A stretch of 46,460 bases of DNA. Source: Actinomycetota bacterium (GTDB taxonomy: Bacteria > Actinomycetota > JAHEXW01 > JAGVPG01). The DNA is taken from positions 1-46,460 of the forward strand of contig JAGVPG010000008.1 in NCBI GenBank assembly GCA_020052375.1, given 5' to 3'. The position numbers and the translations under genes were made by a program. Every line of letters begins with the position of its first letter. Position 1 is the first letter of the stretch. Shown here in pieces: positions 34,963-46,336 of the stretch. The notes beneath the pieces were generated by a model, which did no database searches, was not told the origin of the DNA, and saw only the letters and a program-made list of their open reading frames with translations.

Positions 34963-35426
34963 TGAATGAGGAGAAACGCGACCGTCGCCCTTCCTGGGAC
35001 GAGTATTTTATGAATATCTCCGACCAGGTGGCTACACGCTCGACGTGCTTGCGGAGGCAGGTAGGAGCGGTCATAGTCAAGGAAAAACGGATCTTAGCGA
35101 CCGGCTACAACGGCGCGCCCTCCGGATTGGAACATTGCCTGACCAAAGGATGCCTTCGCGAACAGCTGGGCATCCCTTCCGGCGAGAACCAGGAGCTGTG
35201 CCGGGGCCTGCATGCCGAGCAGAACGCTATTATACAGGCGGCTCTACACGGCGTCAGGTTGAACGACGCTATTATCTATTCGACGCATAAACCATGCGTC
35301 CTGTGCTCCAAGATGATCATCAACGCCGGATTGAAGGAAATCCGCTATGTAGAGGGTTATCCGGACAAATTAGCAGATGAATTGCTGAATGAGGCGAGAA
35401 TAAATGTTTCTTGTCAGGGTAGATGA
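34962..35426 (+). CDS. dCMP deaminase / ComE operon protein 2 family
   Basis: Zinc deaminase converting dCMP to dUMP, the substrate of thymidylate synthase. 154 residues from ATG 34962, which shares a base with the glyA stop (TGATG), so it is coupled. RPSWDEYFM opens the protein; zinc ligands and catalytic glutamate are His84 and Glu86 in HAEQNAI and Cys112 and Cys115 in [10 protein letters not shown] longer frame from 34923 inside glyA is not needed. The -35 box of the ATP synthase promoter lies within its last codons. Confidence 0.94.
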   Translation: MNEEKRDRRPSWDEYFMNISDQVATRSTCLRRQVGAVIVKEKRILATGYNGAPSGLEHCLTKGCLREQLGIPSGENQELCRGLHAEQNAIIQAALHGVRLNDAIIYSTHKPCVLCSKMIINAGLKEIRYVEGYPDKLADELLNEARINVSCQGR

Positions 35427-35439
35427 TATCCGATATAAT
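35411..35439 (+). promoter_or_regulatory. Promoter of the ATP synthase operon
   Basis: TTGTCA (35411-35416), a 17-base spacer and a perfect TATAAT (35434-35439). It is the best sigma-70-type promoter seen in the window. The expected start near 35446 leaves a leader of only about 12 bases before the ATG at 35458, with no Shine-Dalgarno. Confidence 0.75.
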
Positions 35440-35457
35440 TAGGGCGGCTCAAAACCC

Positions 35458-35697
35458 ATGAAGTACGAAGAGGACGGCAACAAGGGATCATGGCAGGGTA
35501 TGGTCGAGTACGGAAGTATCGGCGTTGAGCTCGCTGCCTCGGTTTTTATCGGTGCTTTTATCGGATATCGGATCGATCTCTACCTACACACAGAACCATA
35601 CTTCATGGTAAGCGGACTTATGTTGGGAGCAGCGGCAGGCTTCTATAGTCTGTATAATATCGCGGTCAAAGCGGAACGAAGGAGTAAAGATAAGTAA
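35458..35697 (+). CDS. AtpZ-type F0F1 ATP synthase-associated protein
   Basis: 79 residues with two predicted membrane helices (about 20-41 and 48-68) joined by a short DLYLHTEP loop, matching the AtpZ/ATPase gene 1 family. EYGSIGVELAASVFIGAFIGYRID is the family-like part. AtpZ works with AtpI in assembly of the c-ring or in cation supply in some bacteria. First gene of the atp operon behind the 35411 promoter. Confidence 0.85.
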   Translation: MKYEEDGNKGSWQGMVEYGSIGVELAASVFIGAFIGYRIDLYLHTEPYFMVSGLMLGAAAGFYSLYNIAVKAERRSKDK

Positions 35698-35700
35698 GCT

Positions 35701-36018
35701 ATGTCGGTTACTTGGATGGCATTTGTCTTTGGGATAGCAATCAGCTTGGTCAATTTTCTTGTCGTTTTGTTTCTGTCTATTCTAGCTGTAAGGAAAGATA
35801 GGACGACCAGTGCGGCCACAATCGTTGTTTTGAGTTTTGCCGTCCGCTTACCTGTCCTGGCTTCCCTCTTCTTTTATCTGTCTCGCAATTCTTTGTCAAA
35901 AGCGCATATAGTACCCATACTCTTGGGTTTCATATCGGTCCATGTCGTATCTACGATGCTGGAGATCCTGGCGGTCTTGAGATTCGGAGACAGTCGGGTT
36001 CAGCGAGTTCTTTCATAG
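35701..36018 (+). CDS. AtpI-like ATP synthase subunit I
   Basis: 105 residues with four hydrophobic segments (about 5-28, 38-60, 70-92 in part overlapping). Sequence similarity to AtpI is not obvious by eye; the call rests on size, topology and position between AtpZ and AtpB. AtpI helps c-ring assembly. Starts 3 bases after the preceding stop, with GGAG about 20 bases upstream as the only Shine-Dalgarno candidate. Confidence 0.7.
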   Translation: MSVTWMAFVFGIAISLVNFLVVLFLSILAVRKDRTTSAATIVVLSFAVRLPVLASLFFYLSRNSLSKAHIVPILLGFISVHVVSTMLEILAVLRFGDSRVQRVLS

Positions 36019-36043
36019 ACTAAAAAGGAGTTGACAAGGCAAA

Positions 36044-36808
36044 TTGGCTGAGCATTCTGAAATGGTCGATGTCATCGAGCATTATAGTGAGGTCTTTCAT
36101 CCGCTGGTCAAGTTAAAGGTTCTGGGTATTGATATGTCGATAAATATGGCTGTGATCACGATGTGGCTGGCGGTCATACTGATCATGGTCTTTATTTTGC
36201 TCGCGGGGCGTAAGACGAAACTTATTCCGAAGCCCTTACAAAGTATGGGTGAGTATATCTACCTTTTTATAAGAGATACCATAGTCCTTGATATGGTCGG
36301 CAAAGAGGGACTGCCCTGGGTACCCTTCCTTACCACTATTTTTCTGTTCATACTTGTGAATAATTTCTTGGGATTGATACCGGGGCTGGCGACACCGACC
36401 GCTTCCATCTATTTGACTTCAGTACTTGCTTTAACTGTATTCTTCTCGGTCCATATAACAGGCGCCATAAAGCATGGACCACTGAAGTATCTACGAGCTG
36501 TCGTTCTGCCGGAAGGGGCGCCGTTGTGGCTGGCGCCGCTTTTTATCCCGATTGAGATAATCAGCGCTTTAGCTAAACCCTTCTCTTTGATGGTCCGACT
36601 TTTCGCGAACATGTTTGCCGGACATGCCGTCCTGCTTGTATTTCTCGGGTTGATCATCCTGTATAAGAGTTTTATCATCGCGCCGATACCGCTTGTGCTA
36701 TCGGTCATCGTCGGTTTGCTGGAGATATTCTTCAAGTTTTTACAAGCGTATATTTTCACAGTACTATCGGCAATGTATATCAGCGACGCCATTCATGGTG
36801 GTCACTAG
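36044..36808 (+). CDS. atpB: ATP synthase F0 subunit a
   Basis: The stator channel subunit for protons. 254 residues with about six membrane helices. The essential arginine is Arg185 in LMVRLFANMFAGH, with GLIPGLATPTA and FLQAYIFTVLSAMYI at the expected places. The start is TTG 36044, with AAGG 4 bases upstream and AAGGAG 13 bases upstream; no ATG is near. A repeat of about 45 bases separates it from atpE. Confidence 0.96.
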   Translation: MAEHSEMVDVIEHYSEVFHPLVKLKVLGIDMSINMAVITMWLAVILIMVFILLAGRKTKLIPKPLQSMGEYIYLFIRDTIVLDMVGKEGLPWVPFLTTIFLFILVNNFLGLIPGLATPTASIYLTSVLALTVFFSVHITGAIKHGPLKYLRAVVLPEGAPLWLAPLFIPIEIISALAKPFSLMVRLFANMFAGHAVLLVFLGLIILYKSFIIAPIPLVLSVIVGLLEIFFKFLQAYIFTVLSAMYISDAIHGGH

Positions 36809-36816
36809 GAAAACCT

Positions 36817-36860
36817 GTCATCCTGAGGAGGTCACCATTGGTGACCGACGAAGGATCCTA
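36817..36860 (+). repeat. Dispersed palindromic repeat between atpB and atpE
   Basis: GGTCACC (36830-36836), loop ATT, GGTGACC (36840-36846) is a perfect 7-bp hairpin, flanked by an outer pair ATCCT (36820-36824) and AGGAT (36852-36856). The TGTCATCCTGAGG...GACGAAGGATCC frame resembles a widespread class of bacterial intergenic palindromes (from memory). It interrupts an otherwise compact operon and may tune expression of the high-copy c subunit. Confidence 0.7.
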
Positions 36861-36900
36861 ATATTGAAAGTACTCATAGATGCGAAAGGAGGGACTACGT

Positions 36901-37119
36901 ATGAACTTAGCCCATCTGGGAGCAGGTATTGGAATGGGACTGGGAGCGGCCGGGACCGGCATTGGCATCGGTCTTCTGGCGGCGAGAGCTTGTGAGGGAA
37001 CTGCGAGGCAGCCGGAAGCGGGCGGTCTGATCAGGACTACGATGATCATCGCCGCGGCTCTGGTCGAGGCTATTGCCCTCTATACCCTGGTTATATGTAT
37101 TATTCTGACCGGTAAGTAG
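36901..37119 (+). CDS. atpE: ATP synthase F0 subunit c
   Basis: The proteolipid of the rotor ring. 72 residues: helix 1 with the glycine ladder GAGIGMGLGAAGTGIGIG, polar loop ARQPEA, helix 2 with the ion-carrying Glu56 in LVEAIALYT. The residue after Glu56 is Ala, not the Ser/Thr typical of sodium-type rings, so a proton ring is likely. The start is ATG 36901 because AAAGGAGGG ends 7 bases upstream, the strongest ribosome site of the operon and fitting the high copy number of c. Confidence 0.97.
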   Translation: MNLAHLGAGIGMGLGAAGTGIGIGLLAARACEGTARQPEAGGLIRTTMIIAAALVEAIALYTLVICIILTGK

Positions 37120-37144
37120 GAAAGAGCTTGAAGGGTGATATGTT

Positions 37145-37666
37145 ATGGCAATATTTGAATCTTTACTGAAGATTCCGCTTTTCGAACCCCAGCCGGGTCT
37201 AATGATCTGGACGGTCATATCGTTTGCTCTACTACTGACTGTATTGGCAAAAGTGGGTTTCAAACCACTGGCCGATATTATCAAGAAGAGAGAAGACAGC
37301 ATACGCGGCTCGATAGATGAAGCGGAAAAGGTGCGGCAGGAAGCCGAGAAGCTGCTGGGCAACTATAAGAAGCAGCTCGCCGAGGCACGCAAGGAATCTC
37401 ACGAGATCATCAAACAAGGTAAGAAGATCGCAGAGAACGTGAAGACGGAGATAGTCGCCAAGGCGGACAAAGAAGCCAAGCAGATCGTCGAGAACGCCAA
37501 GCTGGAGATCGACAGAGAGCGGGCGCGGGCGATCGAAGACCTTGAAGCAAAAGTCACGGACCTGACGGTCCTGACGACGGCGAAAGTCGTCAACAAGATG
37601 CTTGATTCCAAAGATCATATGAAACTGATCGAAGACAGCCTCTCCGAGGTGAAGGATCTTGGCTAG
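37145..37666 (+). CDS. atpF: ATP synthase F0 subunit b
   Basis: Peripheral stalk subunit. 173 residues: one N-terminal membrane helix (about 18-38), then a long charged helix (about 45-150) with the alternating Ala/Glu/Lys pattern of the b dimer. The ATG is preceded by AAGGGTGAT at about 8 bases. Its end overlaps the atpH start by 8 bases. Confidence 0.96.
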   Translation: MAIFESLLKIPLFEPQPGLMIWTVISFALLLTVLAKVGFKPLADIIKKREDSIRGSIDEAEKVRQEAEKLLGNYKKQLAEARKESHEIIKQGKKIAENVKTEIVAKADKEAKQIVENAKLEIDRERARAIEDLEAKVTDLTVLTTAKVVNKMLDSKDHMKLIEDSLSEVKDLG

Positions 37667-38210
37667 CGCTCAAGATCCCGGCATCGCCCGGGGGTACGCG
37701 GAAAGCCTTCTCGGACTGGCGAAGGTCGAGGGGATGGAAGACCGCCTGGAAGATGAGCTTTTCGACCTTATGAGGGTTGTGGAAAAAAGCTATGAACTGC
37801 GGGAGTTTCTAAAGAACCGCGATCTGGATCCGGAAGCGAAGAAGAAAGCTCTCGATGAACTTCTCGCTAAGGACACCTCGATGCTCCTTAAGGGCGAGCT
37901 TAGGATCCTGATCGATCTGGACAGGACCGATCTCATCACAAATGTCGCGCAGGCATATATAGACCTGATGAAGACGGAGAAGAACCGGCTCCTGGCCGAG
38001 GTAGTGACCGCCGTCGCGATGACCGACGAGGTAAAGGGCAGAGTAGCGGCGAAGCTTAGCGAGGTCACGGGCAAGAACGTTTCGGTAAAGAACACTGTGG
38101 ACAAGGATGTGATCGGCGGCGTGGTCGTCAAGGTCGAAGGTAAGATCGTGGACCTATCGGTCAAAAGGAAACTTGTCGATCTGCAAAGAGGCATTAAGGC
38201 CGCTGGGTAA
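37659..38210 (+). CDS. atpH: ATP synthase F1 subunit delta
   Basis: Joins the peripheral stalk to F1. 183 residues. The N-terminal helical domain begins [13 protein letters not shown], and the C-terminal signature appears near 150 ([26 protein letters not shown]). TTG start within the end of atpF, with AAGG 3-4 bases upstream; overlap suggests coupling. Confidence 0.95.
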   Translation: MASAQDPGIARGYAESLLGLAKVEGMEDRLEDELFDLMRVVEKSYELREFLKNRDLDPEAKKKALDELLAKDTSMLLKGELRILIDLDRTDLITNVAQAYIDLMKTEKNRLLAEVVTAVAMTDEVKGRVAAKLSEVTGKNVSVKNTVDKDVIGGVVVKVEGKIVDLSVKRKLVDLQRGIKAAG

Positions 38211-38227
38211 GGAGGAAGTCTAACAAT

Positions 38228-39757
38228 ATGGCAGAGATCATTCAATCGGATAAGATCTTGGACGTCATCAAGAAGCAGATCGAGCAGTATAAACCGGACA
38301 CGGAAGCCGCGGAAGTCGGTGTAGTGCTCGAAAGCGGTGACGGGATAGCGCGTATCAAAGGCCTGCCGAACGCCATGTATAATGAGATGCTCCAGTTCCC
38401 CGGAGACGTGTACGGGATCGCATTGAACCTTGAGAAAGAGCAGATCGGGTGCATCATCCTCGGCGACCAGACTTCGGTCGAAGAGGGCGCGGAAGTCAGG
38501 GGGACGGGCCGCATCATGGAGGTCCCGGTGGGTGAGGCGTTGATCGGCCGCGTTGTGAACGCGATCGGGGAGCCGGTGGACGGAAAGGGACCGGTGGAAA
38601 CGGACAGTTTCCGTCCGGTCGAGCGTCTGGCGCCGGGTGTAGTCGAGCGACAACCGGTCCGCGAACCGCTGCAGACAGGCCTCAAAGCAGTCGACTCGAT
38701 GATACCGATCGGCCGCGGACAGCGCGAACTTATCATCGGCGACCGCCAGACGGGTAAGACGGCGATCGCTATCGACACTATCATCAATCAAAAAGGCCAG
38801 GACGTCATATGTGTTTACGTGGCGATCGGGCAAAAGGCGTCGACTATCGCGCAGGTAGTCGAGAAACTGACGCAAACGGGCGCGATGGACTATACGATCA
38901 TCGTCAACGCCCCGGCGTCCGAACCGGCGTCGCTGGTATATCTAGCCGCATACGCCGGATGCGCGATGGCCGAGGAGTTCATGTACAAATATAACAAGCA
39001 TACTCTGGTCATCTACGATGACCTTTCAAAACACGCTACAGCGTACCGCCAGTTGTCGCTTCTCTTGAGGCGGCCACCAGGCCGCGAGGCTTACCCCGGG
39101 GATATATTCTATCTCCATTCACGCCTGCTCGAGCGGTCTGCGAAGTTGTCGGATGAACTCGGAGGCGGGTCCTTGACAGCGCTTCCTATAATCGAGACAC
39201 AGGCGGGCGACGTATCGGCTTACATCCCGACAAACGTCATCTCAATAACCGACGGTCAGATATACCTTGAACCGGACCTTTTCTACGCCGGTGTTCGCCC
39301 GGCCATCAATGTGGGTATTTCCGTTTCGCGTATCGGCGGCTCGGCGCAGATCAAAGCGATCAGGCAGGTTGCCGGGATGCTCCGGATGGACCTGGCGCAG
39401 TATCGTGAACTGGAGGCGTTTGCCCAGTTCGGAACGGAGCTGGATAAAGTCACACAAGCGCAGCTCAACCGCGGCGCCCGGATGGTCGAGATCCTTAAGC
39501 AACCCCAGTACCAGCCGATGCCGGTTGAGGAACAGGTCATCATCATCTATGCCGGCACAAAGGGATTCCTCGACGATATAGAGATAGGCCGGATCCGCGA
39601 GTTCGAACAGCAATTCCTCGAATTCATGCGGGTATCACGTCCGGATGTGGGCAAAAAGATCCGCGAAGAGAAGACAGTATCGGAAGATCTGGGAAAACAA
39701 CTTGAACAATCGATAGACGAGTTCAAGCGAACCTTCAGTGAGTCCGAGACGGCTTAA
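38228..39757 (+). CDS. atpA: ATP synthase F1 subunit alpha
   Basis: Non-catalytic nucleotide-binding subunit. 509 residues. Walker A is GDRQTGKT (171-178), preceded by [14 protein letters not shown]; a VYDDLSKHA-like Walker B region and the arginine-finger region [17 protein letters not shown] are present. The stop of atpH and an AAGGAGG sequence precede the ATG. Length and motifs are standard. Confidence 0.98.
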   Translation: MAEIIQSDKILDVIKKQIEQYKPDTEAAEVGVVLESGDGIARIKGLPNAMYNEMLQFPGDVYGIALNLEKEQIGCIILGDQTSVEEGAEVRGTGRIMEVPVGEALIGRVVNAIGEPVDGKGPVETDSFRPVERLAPGVVERQPVREPLQTGLKAVDSMIPIGRGQRELIIGDRQTGKTAIAIDTIINQKGQDVICVYVAIGQKASTIAQVVEKLTQTGAMDYTIIVNAPASEPASLVYLAAYAGCAMAEEFMYKYNKHTLVIYDDLSKHATAYRQLSLLLRRPPGREAYPGDIFYLHSRLLERSAKLSDELGGGSLTALPIIETQAGDVSAYIPTNVISITDGQIYLEPDLFYAGVRPAINVGISVSRIGGSAQIKAIRQVAGMLRMDLAQYRELEAFAQFGTELDKVTQAQLNRGARMVEILKQPQYQPMPVEEQVIIIYAGTKGFLDDIEIGRIREFEQQFLEFMRVSRPDVGKKIREEKTVSEDLGKQLEQSIDEFKRTFSESETA

Positions 39758-39781
39758 GGCAAGGCGGGAAGCTAAGAGACG

Positions 39782-42098
<2,317 letters not shown>

Positions 42099-42103
42099 GC
42101 CAA

Positions 42104-42526
42104 GTGGCTGATAGGAAGCTTGCTTGCGAAGTCGTTACACCTGACAGGGTAGTGTTCGACGGGGAAGTCGATATGGTCGTCGCGCCTGGAGTCGACGGCG
42201 AAGTGGGCATCCTGCCTTTACACACCCCGTATCTGACGATGCTTAAAGTGGGCGAGCTTCGAGTAAGGTTCGAAAAAGAAGGGCGTGTCGTTGAGGACTA
42301 TATAGCGGTCCACGGAGGGTTTCTGGAGGTCTTCGAGGACCGCGTGACCGTCCTCGCTCCGGCGGCCGAACTGGCCCGCGAGATAGATATCGAAAGAGCC
42401 AAAGAGGCGCAGGAAAGAGCCAAGACTTTACTCGACAAAAAGGAAGGCGTGGACTATGCGCGGGCGGATGCGTCACTTGTGCGGTCGCGTACAAGGATAA
42501 AGACCTCCGGCCGCTCGCAACGCTGA
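42104..42526 (+). CDS. atpC: ATP synthase F1 subunit epsilon
   Basis: Rotor and regulatory subunit. 140 residues: an N-terminal beta-sandwich (LACEVVTPDRVVFDGEVDMVVAPGVDGEVGILP) and a C-terminal helical hairpin (about 88-135). GTG start 5 bases after atpD with no clear ribosome site. Last gene of the operon; no intrinsic terminator follows, and murA begins 18 bases later with its own -10 box. Confidence 0.96.
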   Translation: MADRKLACEVVTPDRVVFDGEVDMVVAPGVDGEVGILPLHTPYLTMLKVGELRVRFEKEGRVVEDYIAVHGGFLEVFEDRVTVLAPAAELAREIDIERAKEAQERAKTLLDKKEGVDYARADASLVRSRTRIKTSGRSQR

Positions 42527-42532
42527 TTCTGT

Positions 42533-42538
42533 TATAAT
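42533..42538 (+). promoter_or_regulatory. TATAAT box directly before murA
   Basis: A consensus -10 hexamer preceded by TGT ends 6 bases before the murA ATG. A start 6-7 bases downstream would fall on the A of the ATG, giving a leaderless mRNA. No convincing -35 box is seen at 16-18 bases. Confidence 0.45.
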
Positions 42539-42544
42539 CTAAAA

Positions 42545-43807
42545 ATGACCCGTTATATAATCCAAGGAGGCATACCGCTTAGCGGGGAGATCAAGTTAAG
42601 CGGGGCTAAAAATGCCGCTCTCAAGATGATGGCGGCCTCCATACTCACTTCCGACATTAGTGTGCTCAAGAACGTACCGAGTATCAAAGATGTCGATACG
42701 ATGATCCAGGTCCTTGAATTTCTTGGCGTAAGCGCGTCTTTCAATCCGGACGGCGATCTGCATATAGACGCTGCCGGGGATCTAAGCGACAAAGCGCCTT
42801 ATGAGCTGGTCAGCCAGATGCGCGCATCGATAATCGTCCTCGGGCCTTTACTGGCACGCTTGGGCAGGGCACATGTGGCGTTGCCGGGCGGATGCAACAT
42901 CGGTTCACGCCAGATAGACCTTCACCTGGGCGGCCTGAAGGCGCTCGGGGCGAAGATAACAACCGGCCACGGCTATATAGAAGGCGAATGCAGCGACCTG
43001 AAAGGGACCATAGTCACCTTGGACTTTCCAAGTGTCGGAGCCACGGAGAACCTTTTGATGGCTGCCGTGCTGGCTAAGGGGACGACCGTCATCGAAAACG
43101 CGGCCCGGGAGCCTGAAGTCACCGACCTGGTCTTATTCCTTAATAAGATGGGCGGGAGGATCAGTGGTGAAGATACCGCGGTGTTGACGATCGAAGGCGT
43201 GGACTCACTACACGGCGCGGTACATGAGATAATGCCGGACCGGATCGAAGCCGGAACGATGCTGATCGCCGCGGCGATGACCAACGGTAGCATACAGGTA
43301 GATCCCGGACATGCCGAACATCTCGGGATAGTGTTAGAAAAACTGTCTCTGACCGGGGCTGATTTAAGCGTTGCGAACAGTACGATCAGACTTACCACCA
43401 AAGGGCGTCCGGCGGCTCTCGATGTCTCGACCCTGCCGTATCCCGGCTTTCCGACCGACCTTCAGCCGATGATAGCGGCATACCTGTCGTGCGCCGAAGG
43501 TATAAGCATTCTGACGGAGAACGTGTTCGAGAACCGCTTCATGTATATCGATGAGTTGAACAGGATGGGGGCCGACATACGCCTGGACGGCCATCACGCC
43601 ATTATAAAGGGTGTAAAGTCGCTTAGCGGCGCTCCTGTAAGAGCGCCGGATCTCCGGGCGGGAGCGGCTTTGATACTGGCCGGGCTGGGCGCCGAAGGTG
43701 AGACCATAGTCGAAGACGTCGGACATATAGAGCGGGGATATGAAGGCCTTGAAGAGAAATTACGCTATCTGGGAGCGGACATTGTCAAGGAGGAAGCCGT
43801 ATGTTGA
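42545..43807 (+). CDS. murA: UDP-N-acetylglucosamine 1-carboxyvinyltransferase
   Basis: First committed step of peptidoglycan synthesis: enolpyruvyl transfer from PEP to UDP-GlcNAc. 420 residues with the EPSP-synthase-like double fold. [15 protein letters not shown] near 17 carries the conserved Lys-Asn, and the fosfomycin-reactive catalytic cysteine is Cys117 in [12 protein letters not shown]. Positions [12 protein letters not shown] near 163 and [10 protein letters not shown] near 300 fit. The gene has no Shine-Dalgarno (TCTAAAA directly before ATG). fabZ overlaps its end by 7 bases. Confidence 0.97.
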   Translation: MTRYIIQGGIPLSGEIKLSGAKNAALKMMAASILTSDISVLKNVPSIKDVDTMIQVLEFLGVSASFNPDGDLHIDAAGDLSDKAPYELVSQMRASIIVLGPLLARLGRAHVALPGGCNIGSRQIDLHLGGLKALGAKITTGHGYIEGECSDLKGTIVTLDFPSVGATENLLMAAVLAKGTTVIENAAREPEVTDLVLFLNKMGGRISGEDTAVLTIEGVDSLHGAVHEIMPDRIEAGTMLIAAAMTNGSIQVDPGHAEHLGIVLEKLSLTGADLSVANSTIRLTTKGRPAALDVSTLPYPGFPTDLQPMIAAYLSCAEGISILTENVFENRFMYIDELNRMGADIRLDGHHAIIKGVKSLSGAPVRAPDLRAGAALILAGLGAEGETIVEDVGHIERGYEGLEEKLRYLGADIVKEEAVC

Positions 43808-44226
43808 TGGATAGAGAACAGATCAAGGGTATAATACCGCATAGGGAACCGTTTCTTTTACTCGATAGAATAGTCGAGTATGAGGAAGGAAAGCGAGCCG
43901 TCGGCGAATGGACATTAACAGGTGAGGAGTACTTCTTCAAAGGTCATTTCCCGGACTATCCGGTACTACCCGGTGTGCTTATGGTCGAGTCGCTTGCGCA
44001 AGTCGGAGCCGTTGTCATTCTAGATAAACCGGAAAACAGAGGGAAGATCGCTTTATTCGCCGGTATAGATAACGTCAGGTTTAAAAGCCAGGTCAGGCCG
44101 GGTGACACCCTACGGCTGGAAGTAGAACTCACCAAGATCAAAGGCCCGATCGGCAAAGGAGCGGCCAGGGCGACCGTTGACGGCCGGGTGGCCGTGAAAG
44201 GCGAACTCATGTTCGCGGTCAAGTAG
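43801..44226 (+). CDS. fabZ: 3-hydroxyacyl-ACP dehydratase FabZ
   Basis: Dehydrates 3-hydroxyacyl-ACP in fatty-acid elongation. 141 residues, hot-dog fold. [13 protein letters not shown] near 12, the catalytic pair His49 in [11 protein letters not shown] and Glu63 in [18 protein letters not shown] ends 6 bases before the ATG, and the gene overlaps murA; an ATG at 43807 is an alternative start. Coupling of a lipid gene to murA is common in envelope clusters. Confidence 0.96.
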   Translation: MLMDREQIKGIIPHREPFLLLDRIVEYEEGKRAVGEWTLTGEEYFFKGHFPDYPVLPGVLMVESLAQVGAVVILDKPENRGKIALFAGIDNVRFKSQVRPGDTLRLEVELTKIKGPIGKGAARATVDGRVAVKGELMFAVK

Positions 44227-44273
44227 GTAAAATTGATTAATAGTCAGGTCTGTGATATCCTGTTGAATTTGAG

Positions 44274-45539
44274 ATGGTCAGACGATCAAGAAAATCCCAG
44301 TCGATGAGCAGCACAGATAGAATGTTCCATCGCCGACTCATCGCCAAACGCATCCTTATAGGTTTCCTCGCTGTACTTCTTGTCGCTACAGGCAGTGCTT
44401 TTGCTTACGTCAAGTATATCGAAGGAAAAATGCAGCCCAAGGGCCAGTTGGCCGGGGCTGTTGCTGCTGTTTTGTCGGAACCGGCGCCTAAAGAGCCGGT
44501 AAACTTCCTGATCATGGGCTCCGACTATACAGAAGAAGATGATGGCCGGTCGGATACCATCATGCTGCTACGAGTGGACCTGAATAAAAACAAAGGTGTG
44601 CTCATATCCATCCCGCGCGATTTCCGCGTAGAGATACCCGGACAAGGTATGGATAAGATCAACCATTCCTTCAACTACGGAGGTCCGGCATTGACGATCA
44701 AGACAGTCGAGAAACTGACCGGCCTTTCGATAAACCATTACGCAGTCGTCGACTATAATGGTTTTATCGGAATGGTGGACGCCGTCGGCGGAGTGGAGAT
44801 CGACGTCGACCAGCGTATGGTCGATGACGAACTGGGTGACCCGATAGAGGAAGGCCGCCAGAGGATGGACGGCTTGACAGCTTTGCATTATGTACGCTGG
44901 CGAAACGATCCCAGGGGTGATTTTGCCCGTATCGAACACCAGCAGAAGTTTGCCCGGGCTCTGATAGATCAATCAGGCCAGATCCTTAACGCGTTCAAGA
45001 TACCCCAGCTGGTCAATATCGTCTCTTCAAGCGTCCAGACGGATATGAGTATGGCGGATATGCTCTCCTATTCGGGGCATGTGAAAAGTGTCAACCAGAA
45101 CAACTTGACGACGATCACACTGCCCGGCGCGGCCGGCGAAGTCGACGGCATAAGCTACGTCATGCCGGATTGGGAGAAGGTCGAACTTATCATGGACCTG
45201 GTCAGAAACGACAAACCGCTGGATGAGGCGCTGGCCATGGAGATCCAGTCTTACGATATATCGGCCAAGGTACTGAACGGTTCGCCGACCGAAGGCGTTG
45301 CCGGTGAGATCTCCGACTTTCTTAGCAATAAAGGGTATCAGGTGGTCTCGGTCGGAAACGCCGATAAGAATGATTATACCAAGAGCGTCTTGTTCTACCA
45401 GAAGGCGAACTATGCAAAAGCCCTGAATATAAAGGCCGCCTTGAAAGAACTCCTACCGGATATCGAACTCAAAGAATCCGATACCCTTGATTCTCAATCA
45501 GATGTCCTGCTCATCGTAGGGAGCGACTATAAGAAATGA
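44274..45539 (+). CDS. LytR-CpsA-Psr (LCP) family protein with LytR C-terminal domain
   Basis: LCP enzymes attach wall teichoic acids, capsular or other glycopolymers to peptidoglycan. 421 residues: a basic cytoplasmic tail, one membrane helix (about 25-45), the LCP domain (about 80-260) with NFLIMGSD, DDGRSDTIMLLRVD, SIPRDFRVEIPG, KINHSFNYGG and WRNDPRGDFARIEHQQKF, and a LytR_C domain (about 325-415, ISAKVLNGSPTEGVA). ATG 44274 lacks a ribosome site; ATG 44345-region alternatives are no better. The 47-base gap has no strong promoter. The next gene overlaps its stop by ATGA. Confidence 0.94.
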   Translation: MVRRSRKSQSMSSTDRMFHRRLIAKRILIGFLAVLLVATGSAFAYVKYIEGKMQPKGQLAGAVAAVLSEPAPKEPVNFLIMGSDYTEEDDGRSDTIMLLRVDLNKNKGVLISIPRDFRVEIPGQGMDKINHSFNYGGPALTIKTVEKLTGLSINHYAVVDYNGFIGMVDAVGGVEIDVDQRMVDDELGDPIEEGRQRMDGLTALHYVRWRNDPRGDFARIEHQQKFARALIDQSGQILNAFKIPQLVNIVSSSVQTDMSMADMLSYSGHVKSVNQNNLTTITLPGAAGEVDGISYVMPDWEKVELIMDLVRNDKPLDEALAMEIQSYDISAKVLNGSPTEGVAGEISDFLSNKGYQVVSVGNADKNDYTKSVLFYQKANYAKALNIKAALKELLPDIELKESDTLDSQSDVLLIVGSDYKK

Positions 45540-46336
45540 AGCCGCGATGGCATCATATCCCGCAGATAATCGCTGACGCGGCTCTCGTTGCCGCTTCTTT
45601 GCTGCTTGCGTTCCTTATAAGGTTTGAATTCTCGATACCCGCCAGCGACTGGCGGATCCTAAGAAACACGATCGTCGTGGTCATCGCGGTCAAACTACTG
45701 GTCTTCTTCCTAAGCGGCCTGTATGACCGCATGTGGCGATATGTAAGCATCCGCGAGCTCGTCGTCCTATTGCGTGCCGTACTCATCAGTTCGGTCGCCA
45801 TCGTCATACCGCTTTTCTTTCTCCAGCAGACCGGATTTCCGCGGTCGGTGATCGTAGTCGACGGGCTTTTTACCCTGTTTTTTGTGGGCGGCGCGCGATT
45901 TCTTGTCAGATACCTGTTCGAGATCAAGAAACACCGTAGCGTGTTAGCCGGCTCGAAACCGGTATTGATATTCGGTGCGGGTGACGCGGGAGAGATGATC
46001 GTCCGTGAGATGCTCAAGCACCCGGATGTGGAGTACGATCCGGTCGGTTTTGTCGACGATGACCCTACCAAGAAGGGCCGTCGCATACATGGGGTGGAAG
46101 TGCTAGGAACTCATAACGACATCACCGACCTGGCTGAAAGGTATGAGATCGAAGAGGTGGTCATAGCAATACCGTCGGCTCCAAGCCACGTCATACGAGA
46201 CGCGGTCGCTCTATGCGACCGGGCCGGCGTCAAATGCAAGACGTTGCCCGGTGTGTTCGAAATGATCGACGGGCGTGTCGAACTCTCGCTTATCCGCGAC
46301 GTAAGGTGGAAGACCTGCTCGGCCGGGAACCTGTAA
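45536..46336 (+). CDS. CapD/WbpM-like polysaccharide biosynthesis protein, N-terminal part ended by a frameshift
   Basis: Related to membrane UDP-sugar 4,6-dehydratases of surface glycan synthesis. 266 residues as read: four membrane helices (about 8-28, 42-62, 75-98, 105-125), then a first nucleotide-binding domain (VLIFGAGDAGEMIVREM near 142). Family members continue with a second, catalytic Rossmann domain. Here the frame reads RDVRWKTCSAGNL and stops at 46334-46336, but the missing continuation VEDLLGREPVKIDL is encoded in the +2-shifted frame from 46306. One missing base near 46304-46308 (the GG run) explains this. It may be a sequencing or assembly error or a true mutation. Confidence 0.88.
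   Translation: MKPRWHHIPQIIADAALVAASLLLAFLIRFEFSIPASDWRILRNTIVVVIAVKLLVFFLSGLYDRMWRYVSIRELVVLLRAVLISSVAIVIPLFFLQQTGFPRSVIVVDGLFTLFFVGGARFLVRYLFEIKKHRSVLAGSKPVLIFGAGDAGEMIVREMLKHPDVEYDPVGFVDDDPTKKGRRIHGVEVLGTHNDITDLAERYEIEEVVIAIPSAPSHVIRDAVALCDRAGVKCKTLPGVFEMIDGRVELSLIRDVRWKTCSAGNL

Noticed and set aside
36693-36995. A 100-codon frame bridging atpB and atpE
   Set aside because: It overlaps both genes in another frame and follows the inserted palindrome; there is no family resemblance.
37790-38875. A long open frame (361 codons) on the - strand opposite atpH and atpA
   Set aside because: It is His/Arg/Asp-rich, typical of antisense shadows of conserved genes, and spans two sure genes.
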